Source: Acidobacteriota bacterium
GTDB lineage: Bacteria; Acidobacteriota; Terriglobia; Terriglobales; Acidobacteriaceae
DNA: 64,000 nt
Direction of reading: 5' to 3'
Assembly (NCBI GenBank): GCA_021792135.1
Contig: JAJYVF010000010.1
Span: forward strand, 1 to 64,000
Shown here: positions 18,875-27,823 of the stretch, piece after piece
How positions within the stretch are numbered: position 1 is the first letter of the stretch
Layout: every line of letters starts with the position of its first letter
Position numbers and translations under genes: made by a program
Notes under the pieces: generated by a model
Told to the model about the DNA's origin: nothing
What the model saw: the letters and a program-made list of their open reading frames with translations, nothing else
The model's database searches: none

Positions 18875-20893
18875 GTGCCCGCCGCGGGCCGGGATTTGCG
18901 TACCCTCGTGCTCAACCGCGAAGAAAAACTGCCTGCTTTTCGCCTCTCGATTATCCAGTACATCATCGCGGCCATTATGGTCATTCTGGTCCTCGGCCTG
19001 TGGCGCCTGCAGGTCGTCGGATTCCAGAATTACCATGCCCTGGCTCAGGCCAACCGTATCCGCAAGGTTCCCATCCTCGCCCCCCGCGGCAAACTCTTCG
19101 ATCGCGACGGCCGCCTGCTGGTGGACAATTACCCCTCCGTCTCCTGCTTCCTCGTCCGGGAACAGGGCCACGACATCACCCCCGACCTGCCGCTCATCGC
19201 CCGCGGCCTGCACATGTCCGTCGACGACATCCAGGCGATCCTGAAAAAGTACCGCTTCGCCCCCCGATACCAGCCGCTGCCCCTCAGGCAGGACATCACC
19301 CCCGATGAAGAAGAGTTCATCGAGGCGCATAAGGACGAGCTTCCCGAGCTCGACACGATCGAGGAGCAGCGCCGTCTTTATCCGCGCGACGGCTTCGCCG
19401 CCCAGCTCATCGGCTACGTGGGCGAAGTCAGCGAGGACATGCTGAACGATCCCCGGTATGCCTTCTATGAGCCCGGCGATGTCGTCGGCAAATCCGGTGT
19501 CGAAGCCTCCTACGACGCCATCCTGCGCGGTACTGACGGCTCCCAGGACATCATCGTCGACAGCCACGGTCGCGAGGTCGGCAAGCTGGGTACGGAGCCC
19601 GCCACCCCCGGGAAGAGCCTGCGTCTCACCATCGACCTCGACATCCAGCGCGCCGCCGAAAACGCCCTCGGCGACCGCAACGGCGCCATCATCGCCATGG
19701 ACCCCCATACGGGGGAGATCCTTGCCCTGGTCAGCCGCCCCATTTTCGATCCCAATGAGTTCGCCGTCCGAATCACCCGCGGCGAGTGGTACAAGTACGT
19801 CACGGATCCCGAGCATCCCCTGATGGACAAGGCCATCCAGGCCCAGCTCGCGCCCGGCTCAACCTTCAAGATCATCATGTCGCTTGCCGGCCTCGAAGAA
19901 GGCATCGCGCAGACCATGCATGTTTACTGCACGGGCGGAGTCAATCTCTTCGGAACCTACCAGCGCTGCTGGGTCCACGGCGGCCACGGCGACGTCAATA
20001 TCAGCAAGGCCATTTACCAGTCCTGCGACGTCTATTTCTATACGCTGGCCGCGCGCCTTGGCATCGAGAAGATCGCCTACTGGGCGCACAGGCTGGGCAT
20101 CGGATACAAGACGGGGATCGACCTGCCCGACGAAGCTTCCGGAACCATGCCCTCCATCGAGTGGAAGATGCGCACCTTCCACGAAAAGTGGTATCCCGGC
20201 GAAGTGACCTCGGTGGGCATCGGCCAGGGGGCGGTTGCCGTCACCCCCGTCCAGCTGCTGCGCGCCATCGCCGGCATCGCTTCCGGGGGCGTGCTTAAGC
20301 GCCCGCACGTGGTCTTTCCCAGCGAGCTGCCACCCGAGTTCCGCCAGCAGATCCTCGATACCTACCCCGGCTCCGGCGACGCCACCATTCCCATGACCCC
20401 GGAGATCTGGGAGACCATCACCGACGCCATGGCCCTCGTCCCCACGCCCATCGGCACCGATAACAGCGCCCACCTCCAGGGCATCGATTTTGCCGGCAAA
20501 ACGGGCAGCGCCCAGACCATGAGCAACGCGCTGGCGGCCCGCCTGGGCCACGCCCATTCCGTGAACGACAATGCCTGGTTCGTGGGCTTCGCGCCTCGCC
20601 GCAATCCCGACATCGCGGTGTGCGTCCTCTTTCAGGCTGGCGAACACGGCAAGCTTGCCGGCCGCCTCGCCGCCCGCATCATCGAGGCTTATGTGAACAA
20701 GCAGCGCATGCTGGACCACAACCTCGTAGCCCAGCAGCCGAAGACGGTTCAGGTCGGCGCCCTCTGGTCGAATCCCGCCGCGCCGGACGCTCTGGGCGGA
20801 CGCCCCCTGCCTCACGCCGGGGGACACGCCTCCGATCCCGAGCTGGCTTCCATCCGCGGCGGCCACTTCACCGTCCCGGTTTCCAGGCACTGA
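18875..20893 (+). CDS. mrdA: Penicillin-binding protein 2 (peptidoglycan D,D-transpeptidase)
   Basis: The 672-residue product has one N-terminal membrane anchor (~25-45), a PBP dimerisation domain with the APRGKLFDRDG motif, and a transpeptidase domain with the active-site SxxK (Ser329-Lys332), SCD at 383-385 in place of SxN, and KTG at 542-544. It cross-links peptidoglycan during cell elongation with RodA. It starts with GTG; a second GTG lies 11 codons later. Unusually, no rodA or mreBCD gene flanks it here: upstream is a divergent LacI gene and downstream a convergent methyltransferase. The last ~50 residues are Pro/Gly-rich and variable. Confidence 0.92.
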   Translation: MPAAGRDLRTLVLNREEKLPAFRLSIIQYIIAAIMVILVLGLWRLQVVGFQNYHALAQANRIRKVPILAPRGKLFDRDGRLLVDNYPSVSCFLVREQGHDITPDLPLIARGLHMSVDDIQAILKKYRFAPRYQPLPLRQDITPDEEEFIEAHKDELPELDTIEEQRRLYPRDGFAAQLIGYVGEVSEDMLNDPRYAFYEPGDVVGKSGVEASYDAILRGTDGSQDIIVDSHGREVGKLGTEPATPGKSLRLTIDLDIQRAAENALGDRNGAIIAMDPHTGEILALVSRPIFDPNEFAVRITRGEWYKYVTDPEHPLMDKAIQAQLAPGSTFKIIMSLAGLEEGIAQTMHVYCTGGVNLFGTYQRCWVHGGHGDVNISKAIYQSCDVYFYTLAARLGIEKIAYWAHRLGIGYKTGIDLPDEASGTMPSIEWKMRTFHEKWYPGEVTSVGIGQGAVAVTPVQLLRAIAGIASGGVLKRPHVVFPSELPPEFRQQILDTYPGSGDATIPMTPEIWETITDAMALVPTPIGTDNSAHLQGIDFAGKTGSAQTMSNALAARLGHAHSVNDNAWFVGFAPRRNPDIAVCVLFQAGEHGKLAGRLAARIIEAYVNKQRMLDHNLVAQQPKTVQVGALWSNPAAPDALGGRPLPHAGGHASDPELASIRGGHFTVPVSRH

Positions 20894-20935
20894 CTGAAAT
20901 TGTGATCGCCAGCCCCCGCGAGGCGGCGGTCAGGT

Positions 20936-21607
20936 TTATCTTGCCGGTTTTCGTGGAAACAGCATGGGGGTTCTGGACCGGTATGCCAGATACGACGTTC
21001 CGAAGCGAATCTCCAGTTCCCGCTCCTCGTATTCCTTCACAAAGAAGAGCAGGGCCGGTGCAAATACCAGCAGCACCCACGCCACAAACAGAGCGGAGCG
21101 AAACCAGATCCCCAGGGAGAGAAGAAACGCCAGACCGGCCAGCACCATCGGATTCCGCGTCCAGGCATACAGCCAGTCCGACGCGAGCCTGCGGCTGAGC
21201 GCAATAAAGAAAGGCGCGCCGAATCCCTTCAGGGCAAGGTTCGTTATCGTCAGGACCGACGCCGCCCCGGTGATCACGACAAGCACGAGTCCGGCGGCGG
21301 AAGGGATGGGAAGAACCCAGCCGGGCCAGGTCCGATGCGTTGCGAGTGCCCGCGTAAGAGAAACACCAAGCAGGAATCCCAGACCTGCCTGTACAAACAG
21401 TGTGGTCCAGAGAGTTCCGCTGAAGTCACGGTGCCGATCGAGCATCTTCCTCCCCAGCCAGGCAACCGGGAATACCAGCAGAGCCGGGCCTACAATGACC
21501 GCCAGATCCGCGATCGCCGAAAGCCTTGCCTGAAGCGCCCACCACCAGAAAACCCAGACAAAAGCCAAAAGGGCAACTTTGACAGGAAATGCAGGTCCCT
21601 GCCTCAT
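20936..21607 (-). CDS. Isoprenylcysteine methyltransferase-like membrane protein
   Basis: The 223-residue product has about five membrane helices and a C-terminal ICMT/PEMT-like motif (YAWTRNPMVLAG, then EERELEIRFGTSYLAYRSRTPMLFP), which binds S-adenosylmethionine in this family. The ATG at 21607 has GGAGG about 7 bases upstream; the frame extends further but that part is low-complexity Gly/Ala/Arg. The substrate is likely a small lipid or hydrophobic molecule and cannot be named. It follows the beta-glucosidase gene on the same strand after about 180 bases. Confidence 0.8.
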   Translation of the reverse strand: MRQGPAFPVKVALLAFVWVFWWWALQARLSAIADLAVIVGPALLVFPVAWLGRKMLDRHRDFSGTLWTTLFVQAGLGFLLGVSLTRALATHRTWPGWVLPIPSAAGLVLVVITGAASVLTITNLALKGFGAPFFIALSRRLASDWLYAWTRNPMVLAGLAFLLSLGIWFRSALFVAWVLLVFAPALLFFVKEYEERELEIRFGTSYLAYRSRTPMLFPRKPAR

Positions 21608-21642
21608 GGCACCCTCCTTCGAGGCACGAAGACGCCCGGCAG

Positions 21643-21789
21643 CTACGGAGTCAGCGCACGAACCAGCGCCTCCACCAGCCCGCCCGGATCGTGCGGGTCC
21701 GCCTCCGCCGGGACCAGAATCCCCTGGCACAGGGCGCCTCGCTGCTTCACCCCGGTCAGTTCAGGCCCCGGCCAGCGAAGTGCCCATCG
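21643..21789 (-). other. Coding-like frame following the beta-glucosidase stop
   Basis: Directly after the TAA of the beta-glucosidase, the same frame stays open for 48 codons and has GC-rich third positions like the real genes around it (ending DPGGLVEALVRALTP before TAG). There is an internal GTG but no good ribosome-binding site. It could be the remnant C-terminus of a lost gene or of an older, longer protein; it is not called as a gene. Confidence 0.3.
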
Positions 21790-24096
21790 TTACTGCGTGA
21801 CCGTAAAATCAGCGTGCAGACTGGCGGTCGAATCTCCTCCGGCCCACACGTCGAACTCCGATGGTTCCACCACCCACCGCTTCGACTGGGGATCCCAGAA
21901 CCGCAGTTCGTTCCGTCCCAGAGGAAAGGCGAGGGTCTTCGTCTCGCCGGGCTGCAGGGTAATCCTCCTGAATCCCTCCAGCTGCCGCACAGGCCGGGAG
22001 GCTGACCCGTAGCGCTGATGGATGTAGATTTGCGCGACGGCATCGCCCGGCACGGAGCCAGTGTTGGTCACGTCCACGCTCACTTCGTTGGTATCGTCGG
22101 CGGCCATGCTGGTTTTGCTGAGGCGAAGATTGGCGAATCTGAATGTGGTATAGCTGAGCCCGTAGCCAAAAGGGTAGAGTGGCTTTGAGTTCATGTCCCA
22201 GTAGCGGGAAGTGAAGTGGGGCTGGTCCTCGGGCTCGTGGGTCAGATTGTGATTGTAGTAGAGGGGCTCCGAGCCCGCCGTACGCGGCCAGCTCACGGGC
22301 AGCTTGCCGCCCGGGTTCACGTCTCCGAAGAGCAGGTCGGCGACGGCGTTGCCGCCCTCCGTGCCCGGATACCACGCCTCGAGGATGGCCGGCACATGCT
22401 TCGACGCCCAGCGAATGTCGAGGGGGCGTCCATTTTCAAGGACGAGCACCACCGGCTTGCCGGTGGCGACCACGGCCTCGAGCATCTGCTCCTGAATCCC
22501 AGGCAGACTGAGCGTGGCCCTCGAAGCGGCTTCCCCGCTCATGTTGGCCGTTTCGCCCATGACCGCCACAACGACATCGGCATCCGCGGCAGCAGACTTT
22601 GCCTTTGCAATCCAGTTGGCGGTTTCTTCCGGAGTAGGCGGCGGAGCCGGCATTCTGTGCGCCATCATGTCCAGAAGCCCCGGATACACGCGCGAGGGTG
22701 TGGGACCGGAAACGAGGGTAATCTGCGCACCAGGGCCGAGCTTGTTCCTGATTCCGGCGTACACCGTCACGGGATGGCTTTTGCCGCTGGATCCAAACAA
22801 GCCCTCTACCGTCCAACCGCCCTCGATGTCATGAGCCGAGTCCGCCAGTGGCCCGATCAGGGCCACCTTCTTCAAGTCCTTCGACAACGGCAGCGTGTGG
22901 TTCTCGTTGCGAAGCAGCACCATGGACCGTCCTGCCAGTTTCCGCTCCAGAGCCAGGCCTGAGGGCCGGTCGAGGACTGTGTCCACTCTGGATGCGTCGA
23001 CGTAGGGGTGGTCGAAGAGTCCCAGATCGTACTTTGCCTCGATGATCGGCAGCACCATCTGGTCGATGTAGGCCTCGCTCACCTTGCCGTCTTTCACAAG
23101 TGTGGCAAGATTGCGCGTATAGGTCTGGCTGGCCATGTCCATGTTCAGACCGGCCGTGATGGCCTTATACGCCGCATCTTCCCGGTCCTGTGCGAAGCCG
23201 TGGGTCTGCAGGTTCGCTACGGCGAACGCATCGGAAACCACGAAGCCCTGGAAGCCCCAGCCCCTGCGTAACACATCGGTGAGCAGCCAGTGGTTCCCGC
23301 TCGCGGGGACGTCGTTCAGATCCATGTAGGCGCTCATGAAGCTGCCCACGCCCGCCTCCTCTGCCGCGTGGAATGGCCTGAGGTAGACGTTGTGCATCAG
23401 CTCCTCGGGCACGTAGGACGAGTCGTAGTCGCGGCCACCGTCGGCCGCGCCGTAGCCGGCAAAGTGCTTCGCGCAGGCCAGCACACTGTCCGGTCCCAGA
23501 TGTGCTCCCTGGAATCCGAGCGCCTGGGCGCGTGCCATGGTGGCGCCGAGGTAGGGGTCCTCGCCGGCGCCTTCCACGATGCGGCCCCAGCGCGCATCGC
23601 GCGCAATATCGACCATGGGCGCGAACGTCCACTCGATGCCGGCAGCCCGCGCGTCCTGCCCTGCCCAATGCTGAGCCTGCTCCTCGACCGAAGGGTCCCA
23701 TGAGGAGGCCATCGCCAGCGGAACGGGAAACACGGTGCGGTATCCGTGGATTACGTCGAATCCAAAGAGAATGGGGATGTGCAGGCGCGACTTCTCGACC
23801 GCGAGGTGCTGGAGCCGATTGATCTCCTTCACATCGGTCAGCCAGAGGATCGAGCCGACCCTGCCTTGTGTGATGAGGGCGTCCGGCTTCTCTCCTCCGA
23901 GGCCGGGCATGACGATGCCGGCCGACTGATTGAGCTGGCCAACCTTCTCGTCCAGGGTCATCTGTTGCAGCAGAGCCTCAGCCTTCTGCTTTGCCGCCGC
24001 GCTGAAAGGACTCGTCTGGGCGCCAGCTGACGGGCCGATGAGAACCGATAAGGAAACACACAATATCGCACGTGCGGGAAACCTCTTCAACAGCAC
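21790..24096 (-). CDS. bglX: GH3 beta-glucosidase (BglX type)
   Basis: The 768-residue product has a signal peptide (ending SAGAQT) and the GH3 architecture: N-terminal barrel (DEKVGQLNQSAG, FGFDVIHGYRTVFP, KHFAGYGAADGGRDY) with nucleophile Asp289 in GFVVSDAF, an alpha/beta sandwich (LIGPLADSAHDIEGGW), and a C-terminal fibronectin-III-like domain (YPFGYGLSYTTF, VSVDVTNTG, GFRRITLQPGETKTL). It hydrolyses terminal beta-glucose (or xylose) from oligosaccharides in the periplasm. Length equals E. coli BglX. It lies downstream of a porin gene on the same strand, 565 bases away. Confidence 0.93.
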   Translation of the reverse strand: MLLKRFPARAILCVSLSVLIGPSAGAQTSPFSAAAKQKAEALLQQMTLDEKVGQLNQSAGIVMPGLGGEKPDALITQGRVGSILWLTDVKEINRLQHLAVEKSRLHIPILFGFDVIHGYRTVFPVPLAMASSWDPSVEEQAQHWAGQDARAAGIEWTFAPMVDIARDARWGRIVEGAGEDPYLGATMARAQALGFQGAHLGPDSVLACAKHFAGYGAADGGRDYDSSYVPEELMHNVYLRPFHAAEEAGVGSFMSAYMDLNDVPASGNHWLLTDVLRRGWGFQGFVVSDAFAVANLQTHGFAQDREDAAYKAITAGLNMDMASQTYTRNLATLVKDGKVSEAYIDQMVLPIIEAKYDLGLFDHPYVDASRVDTVLDRPSGLALERKLAGRSMVLLRNENHTLPLSKDLKKVALIGPLADSAHDIEGGWTVEGLFGSSGKSHPVTVYAGIRNKLGPGAQITLVSGPTPSRVYPGLLDMMAHRMPAPPPTPEETANWIAKAKSAAADADVVVAVMGETANMSGEAASRATLSLPGIQEQMLEAVVATGKPVVLVLENGRPLDIRWASKHVPAILEAWYPGTEGGNAVADLLFGDVNPGGKLPVSWPRTAGSEPLYYNHNLTHEPEDQPHFTSRYWDMNSKPLYPFGYGLSYTTFRFANLRLSKTSMAADDTNEVSVDVTNTGSVPGDAVAQIYIHQRYGSASRPVRQLEGFRRITLQPGETKTLAFPLGRNELRFWDPQSKRWVVEPSEFDVWAGGDSTASLHADFTVTQ

Positions 24097-24661
24097 AGTT
24101 TCAGTCCTCCCAAACGAAGCTCAGTCGTGCCTCGAAAGCCGCTGTGGGCTCGAGGTGCCAGCGACCCTGCCGATGACGCCAAACCCCGGGCCCCTGATCG
24201 TATTCGCGGGCAGTTCCATGTTAATCACACCAGGCAGGGTGAGGAGCGGGCCGGCGTCCTCAGGATCATTTTGCGGTCGCCAATCGGTGTCGTTTCGATG
24301 AACGCGCAGTCAGAGTCGCAGTGCGCCGGGCCTCGTCCGCCGCCTCCCGGGCCGCGCTCGGGTTAACGCCTGGGAGCACCGGCGCGGGAGCCCGAAGCTG
24401 CCTTCGAATTATCAACAGCACACGATGTGGCCGTGCTTTGACCATCCGCAGGCGCCGTAAGGGAAACACCAGAAACCCGGGATTCGGGAGGTGTGCGGCC
24501 TGGGCCGGTACGGTTCGGGGCAGAGCTGTGCGGGATTGATGCAGCGAGCCTCGCTGAAGAATGGGGAAGCGGGCGAAAGCCATGGCCTCCCCCGGTCGTT
24601 TCACCGGCTTGCTGCGACGGTCACTGCAACTCAGCCTCGGATCCTGGTTGTCCGTTTCCGG
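24097..24661. other. Long intergenic region, no gene seen
   Basis: This 565-base gap lies between two minus-strand genes (porin and beta-glucosidase) and must hold the beta-glucosidase promoter. Open frames on both strands lack ribosome-binding sites and look compositionally random. No strong hairpin, tRNA or repeat was recognised. Confidence 0.5.
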
Positions 24662-26173
24662 CTACTTCTTTCCTGCTCCCGCTCCATGAGAATGCCAGTG
24701 GTATACGAACTCCACATAGCCGAACTGCATATTGCGGCTGGAAGGATAGATGGCCGCTACCACAGACTTTCCCTGAACGTACGCATAGTAGAAATTCAGG
24801 CTGACGGTCTTTGCCGCCTGCCAGTCGGCGCTGATATCAGCCACTGAAGCCAGCGACGTAGATCCGTTCGCGGGGCGCCCTACGTAACCAAAGACCTTGT
24901 TGTCGAACGCTCCTCCTCCCTGATACCAGAGATCGCGGCCCGAGGTGAGCTGCAGCCAGTGCAGATCGGAGCGGAGCGCGAGCCGTTTCGCCGGGTTGTC
25001 TATCAGCTGCACGAAGTCGTCTGTGTTGTTCATCAGGTTGTAGAAAGGAACGCGCGCGTAGAGGCGCGGGGTCGGGAGTAACTGGAAGAATGTGTTATTG
25101 GTCTTGTCGGTCGGGTTACTGTCACCCGTCGATCGAAACCATCCTCCACGCAGCCACGGGGCCGCAGCCCGTTTCCCCATGCGGTAACCGCCTTCCAGGG
25201 CGGCAGCGCCGGCGCTTTGCCCAAGTGTGCCCCAGCGGCCATTTTGTACGGCGCCCCAGAAGAGAAAGTCGAATTGCCCAGGTCCGCCCGGAACCACGGC
25301 GGTCAGGTTGCCGCCCCAGGTTCCGATGCGGATGTTGTTGTGGTCCGCATTGCGCAGCGGCAGAGGGCGGTTATCTGTTTTCGTGATGCCGGTACGCCCG
25401 TCGTGATAGCCGATGGCAAAGACGCGCCACAGCACATGCTGGTGCGCCTGCGGATGAGTGAGGGCGAGATACTGGACATCGACATTCAGCTCAGGATTGC
25501 CATTCATATTGAAGACACCCTGATCTGAGCGGGCGGCCATTCCGGTCAGGTTCCAGCTACCGAGCTGCCACTGCCCGTCAACCGCGTCGAAGCTGCGCTG
25601 GGCGTTGGTGAATCCGAAGTTGCTGATCAGCCGACTAGCCACGCGGTTGTCCTGCAGCCAGGCAAGGGTGGGGTTGCCGGGATGTGTTTCTTCGCCGTCG
25701 AAGAATTCGTAGCGGCCGACACGCAGATGCGTGGCTTCGCCGTCATAGCGGATGAAGCCGGTCTTCAGAAAGGCGGCAGCGGGATAAGCATTCTTCCCGT
25801 TTGCCGCGTAATACGTGCCTCCGAGCCCCAGCTGACCCTGCGCCGCCACCGGAGAAACGGCGTTGTCCGGCAGGTCCAGCATGGATGGTTGCGACAGTTC
25901 CAGTTCCCAGTCCCAGCGATGCAGATGCTGATCCATCCCAAGCCGCAGCAGAGACTCTGTGTAGCCGTAAGTATTGTTTAATGGCGGTGCGGCGAACCAT
26001 TGCCACGTGTCGATGCGGGTACGGTCGTACACAAGGACGCCCAGGTTGCCCGTCGAGGAGGACTGTGCGCTGGCCAACGGAGCAGCAAACAGGGCGAGCC
26101 CGATGACGAGCGGGGCCGCGGTTACTGAGAAGAAGCGGAGCGCGCAAACTGCGCTCCTCCGGATGGGATTCAT
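24662..26173 (-). CDS. Alginate-export-type outer-membrane porin
   Basis: From the ATG at 26173 (GGAGG about 11 bases upstream) the product is 503 residues with a signal peptide ending in APLASAQ. The body alternates in the manner of beta-strands, with many aromatic and Asn/Asp turns, and resembles the alginate_exp family (HLRVGRYEFFDGEETHPGNPTLAWLQDNRVASRLISNFGFTNAQRSFD-like segment around residues 150-195, conserved as R-[IV]-G-R-x-E). The last strand ends in YVEFVYHWHSHG. It should form an outer-membrane channel; the substrate is unknown. It is divergent from the asparagine-synthase-like operon. Confidence 0.78.
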   Translation of the reverse strand: MNPIRRSAVCALRFFSVTAAPLVIGLALFAAPLASAQSSSTGNLGVLVYDRTRIDTWQWFAAPPLNNTYGYTESLLRLGMDQHLHRWDWELELSQPSMLDLPDNAVSPVAAQGQLGLGGTYYAANGKNAYPAAAFLKTGFIRYDGEATHLRVGRYEFFDGEETHPGNPTLAWLQDNRVASRLISNFGFTNAQRSFDAVDGQWQLGSWNLTGMAARSDQGVFNMNGNPELNVDVQYLALTHPQAHQHVLWRVFAIGYHDGRTGITKTDNRPLPLRNADHNNIRIGTWGGNLTAVVPGGPGQFDFLFWGAVQNGRWGTLGQSAGAAALEGGYRMGKRAAAPWLRGGWFRSTGDSNPTDKTNNTFFQLLPTPRLYARVPFYNLMNNTDDFVQLIDNPAKRLALRSDLHWLQLTSGRDLWYQGGGAFDNKVFGYVGRPANGSTSLASVADISADWQAAKTVSLNFYYAYVQGKSVVAAIYPSSRNMQFGYVEFVYHWHSHGAGAGKK

Positions 26174-26491
26174 CAGCGGGTGGACCTCCAAAAAATTGTC
26201 AATCTCTCGTCTGGGGAGTGGATCACCGTCCAGCAGCACGGGCATGTCCGGTGAAATTGCGGGCAAACCTGAACTGTCTGGAAATCGCTTCTGTGACGGC
26301 GTTGCCCATTCTAGGGAGCCGGGGGAGCGGTGGGCTTGAGAAATTGGATGGATATTGGCCTCCACCATCGGATGTAGATCGAGACATTTCGTTGCGAAAG
26401 CGGCACGCAGAGCCGGCTGCGCGATGTGCCGGACGGCGGCAGAAAGCGCACTTCGGCTCAGCGTAAACTGAGAACTCCGGAGAAACAGGCG
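26174..26491. other. Divergent promoter region
   Basis: The 318 bases separate the porin gene (minus) and the asparagine-synthase-like operon (plus). A GGAGG for the porin is near 26183-26187 and a GGAG for the plus operon near 26479. No palindrome or riboswitch stands out. Confidence 0.45.
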
Positions 26492-27823
26492 ATGAATCAT
26501 TACGTGGAGCGGGTGGTTGACCTCACGGAGCCCGCAGCGAATCAGATTTTCAACCTCACCGTGGAAGAAGCACGCGCGCGTCTGCACTCGGGTAATCCTG
26601 ACGCGGTACGCGGGATTCATGGATCGTTTGCCCTGATCGCGCGCGAGAGGAAAACGGTGAGAATGGCCCGGTCGCTCGATCGTCCGATGCGGTACTTTCT
26701 GGCCAAGCGGCAGGAAGGGCCGGTGCTGATTGTGGCCCCGCGCATCGATGCGATCTACAACTGGCTGAAGAGCGAAGGTCTTGAGGGGCAGTTTCATCCC
26801 AGCTACACGCGCATGGTGCCCGCGCATTACATCGTGGAGCTTCAGCTGATCGGGTGTCCGGATCCCGATCCGACCTACACACGATTCTTTACGCCGGTGG
26901 CCGGCTCACTGCCTGAAAACCTGGAGGAGATAGGCAGGGCCTATATCGGAGCGCTGGCGGAAGAGATTGCGCAGTGGTTGCAGCGCGTGCCGGAGCAGGA
27001 GCCGGTGGGCGTCTGCTTTTCCGGGGGAATTGACAGCGGCAGTGTCTTTCTCACGACTTATTTCGTCATGCAGCGGCTGGGCATGAGCCCCAGCCGGCTG
27101 AAAGCCTTCGTGCTGGATCTGGGCCGCGGTCCGGATGTGGAGCAGGCGCGCGCTTTTCTGGATGCGCTGGGCCTGGGCTTGTTTCTGGAGCCGGTGGAGG
27201 CGGATCCCGCCGCGCTGAATACCGATGAGACGATTCAGATCGTCGAGGATTACAAATCGCTGGATGTGCAGTCGGCGACGATGGCGGTGGCGTTGTGCCG
27301 CGGCATCCGCGAGCGGTATGCGGACTGGAAGTATTTGCTGGACGGAGATGGCGGTGACGAGAACCTGAAGGATTATCCGATTGAGGAGAATCCCGAACTG
27401 ACGATCCGCAGCGTGGTGAACAATCCGATGCTCTACCAGGAAGGCTGGGGCGTGGGGAAGATCAAGCACTCGCTGACGTATAGCGGCGGGCTGAGCCGAT
27501 CGTACACGCGGACCTACGCACCGGCACACCACTTCGGCTTCCTTGGATTCAGCCCCTATACGCGCCCGGATGTGATTGCCATGGCGGAGGCGATTCCGTT
27601 TATCAGGCTGACGGATTACAGCGTGGAGAAACTCTATGCGCTCAAGGGAGAGATTGTCTCGCGCGGGGTTGCGGCGGTAACGGGTATGCAGATGCCGGTG
27701 TTTCCCAAGCGGCGCTTTCAGCATGGGGCCATTGCCCAGGACGCGCTGCGAGATGTGTTGCCATGGCAGGAGGCGGAGTACCGCAGGAAATTCCTGTCGC
27801 TGTATCTCCAGGGGTGGCGTTGA
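26492..27823 (+). CDS. Asparagine synthase-like protein lacking the glutaminase cysteine
   Basis: The 443-residue product has a C-terminal ATP-pyrophosphatase domain with the PP-loop SGGIDSG (177-183), and YLLDGDGGDE near residue 284-296, as in AsnB. The N-terminal ~150 residues still resemble a class-II glutamine amidotransferase fold (GIHGSFALIA, RSLDRPMRYFLA), but the sequence begins MNHY: there is no Cys2, so it cannot release ammonia from glutamine in the usual way. Proteins of this kind (for example beta-lactam synthetases and lasso cyclases) activate a carboxylate by adenylation for amide formation. The next gene starts inside its end (GTG at 27814), giving a translationally coupled operon with a radical SAM enzyme and a flavoenzyme. 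The substrate is unknown. Confidence 0.85.
   Translation: MNHYVERVVDLTEPAANQIFNLTVEEARARLHSGNPDAVRGIHGSFALIARERKTVRMARSLDRPMRYFLAKRQEGPVLIVAPRIDAIYNWLKSEGLEGQFHPSYTRMVPAHYIVELQLIGCPDPDPTYTRFFTPVAGSLPENLEEIGRAYIGALAEEIAQWLQRVPEQEPVGVCFSGGIDSGSVFLTTYFVMQRLGMSPSRLKAFVLDLGRGPDVEQARAFLDALGLGLFLEPVEADPAALNTDETIQIVEDYKSLDVQSATMAVALCRGIRERYADWKYLLDGDGGDENLKDYPIEENPELTIRSVVNNPMLYQEGWGVGKIKHSLTYSGGLSRSYTRTYAPAHHFGFLGFSPYTRPDVIAMAEAIPFIRLTDYSVEKLYALKGEIVSRGVAAVTGMQMPVFPKRRFQHGAIAQDALRDVLPWQEAEYRRKFLSLYLQGWR

Noticed and set aside
24266-24604. 112-codon minus-strand frame between porin and beta-glucosidase
   Set aside because: Composition looks random (Arg/Ala/Pro-rich), no ribosome-binding site or family; left as intergenic.
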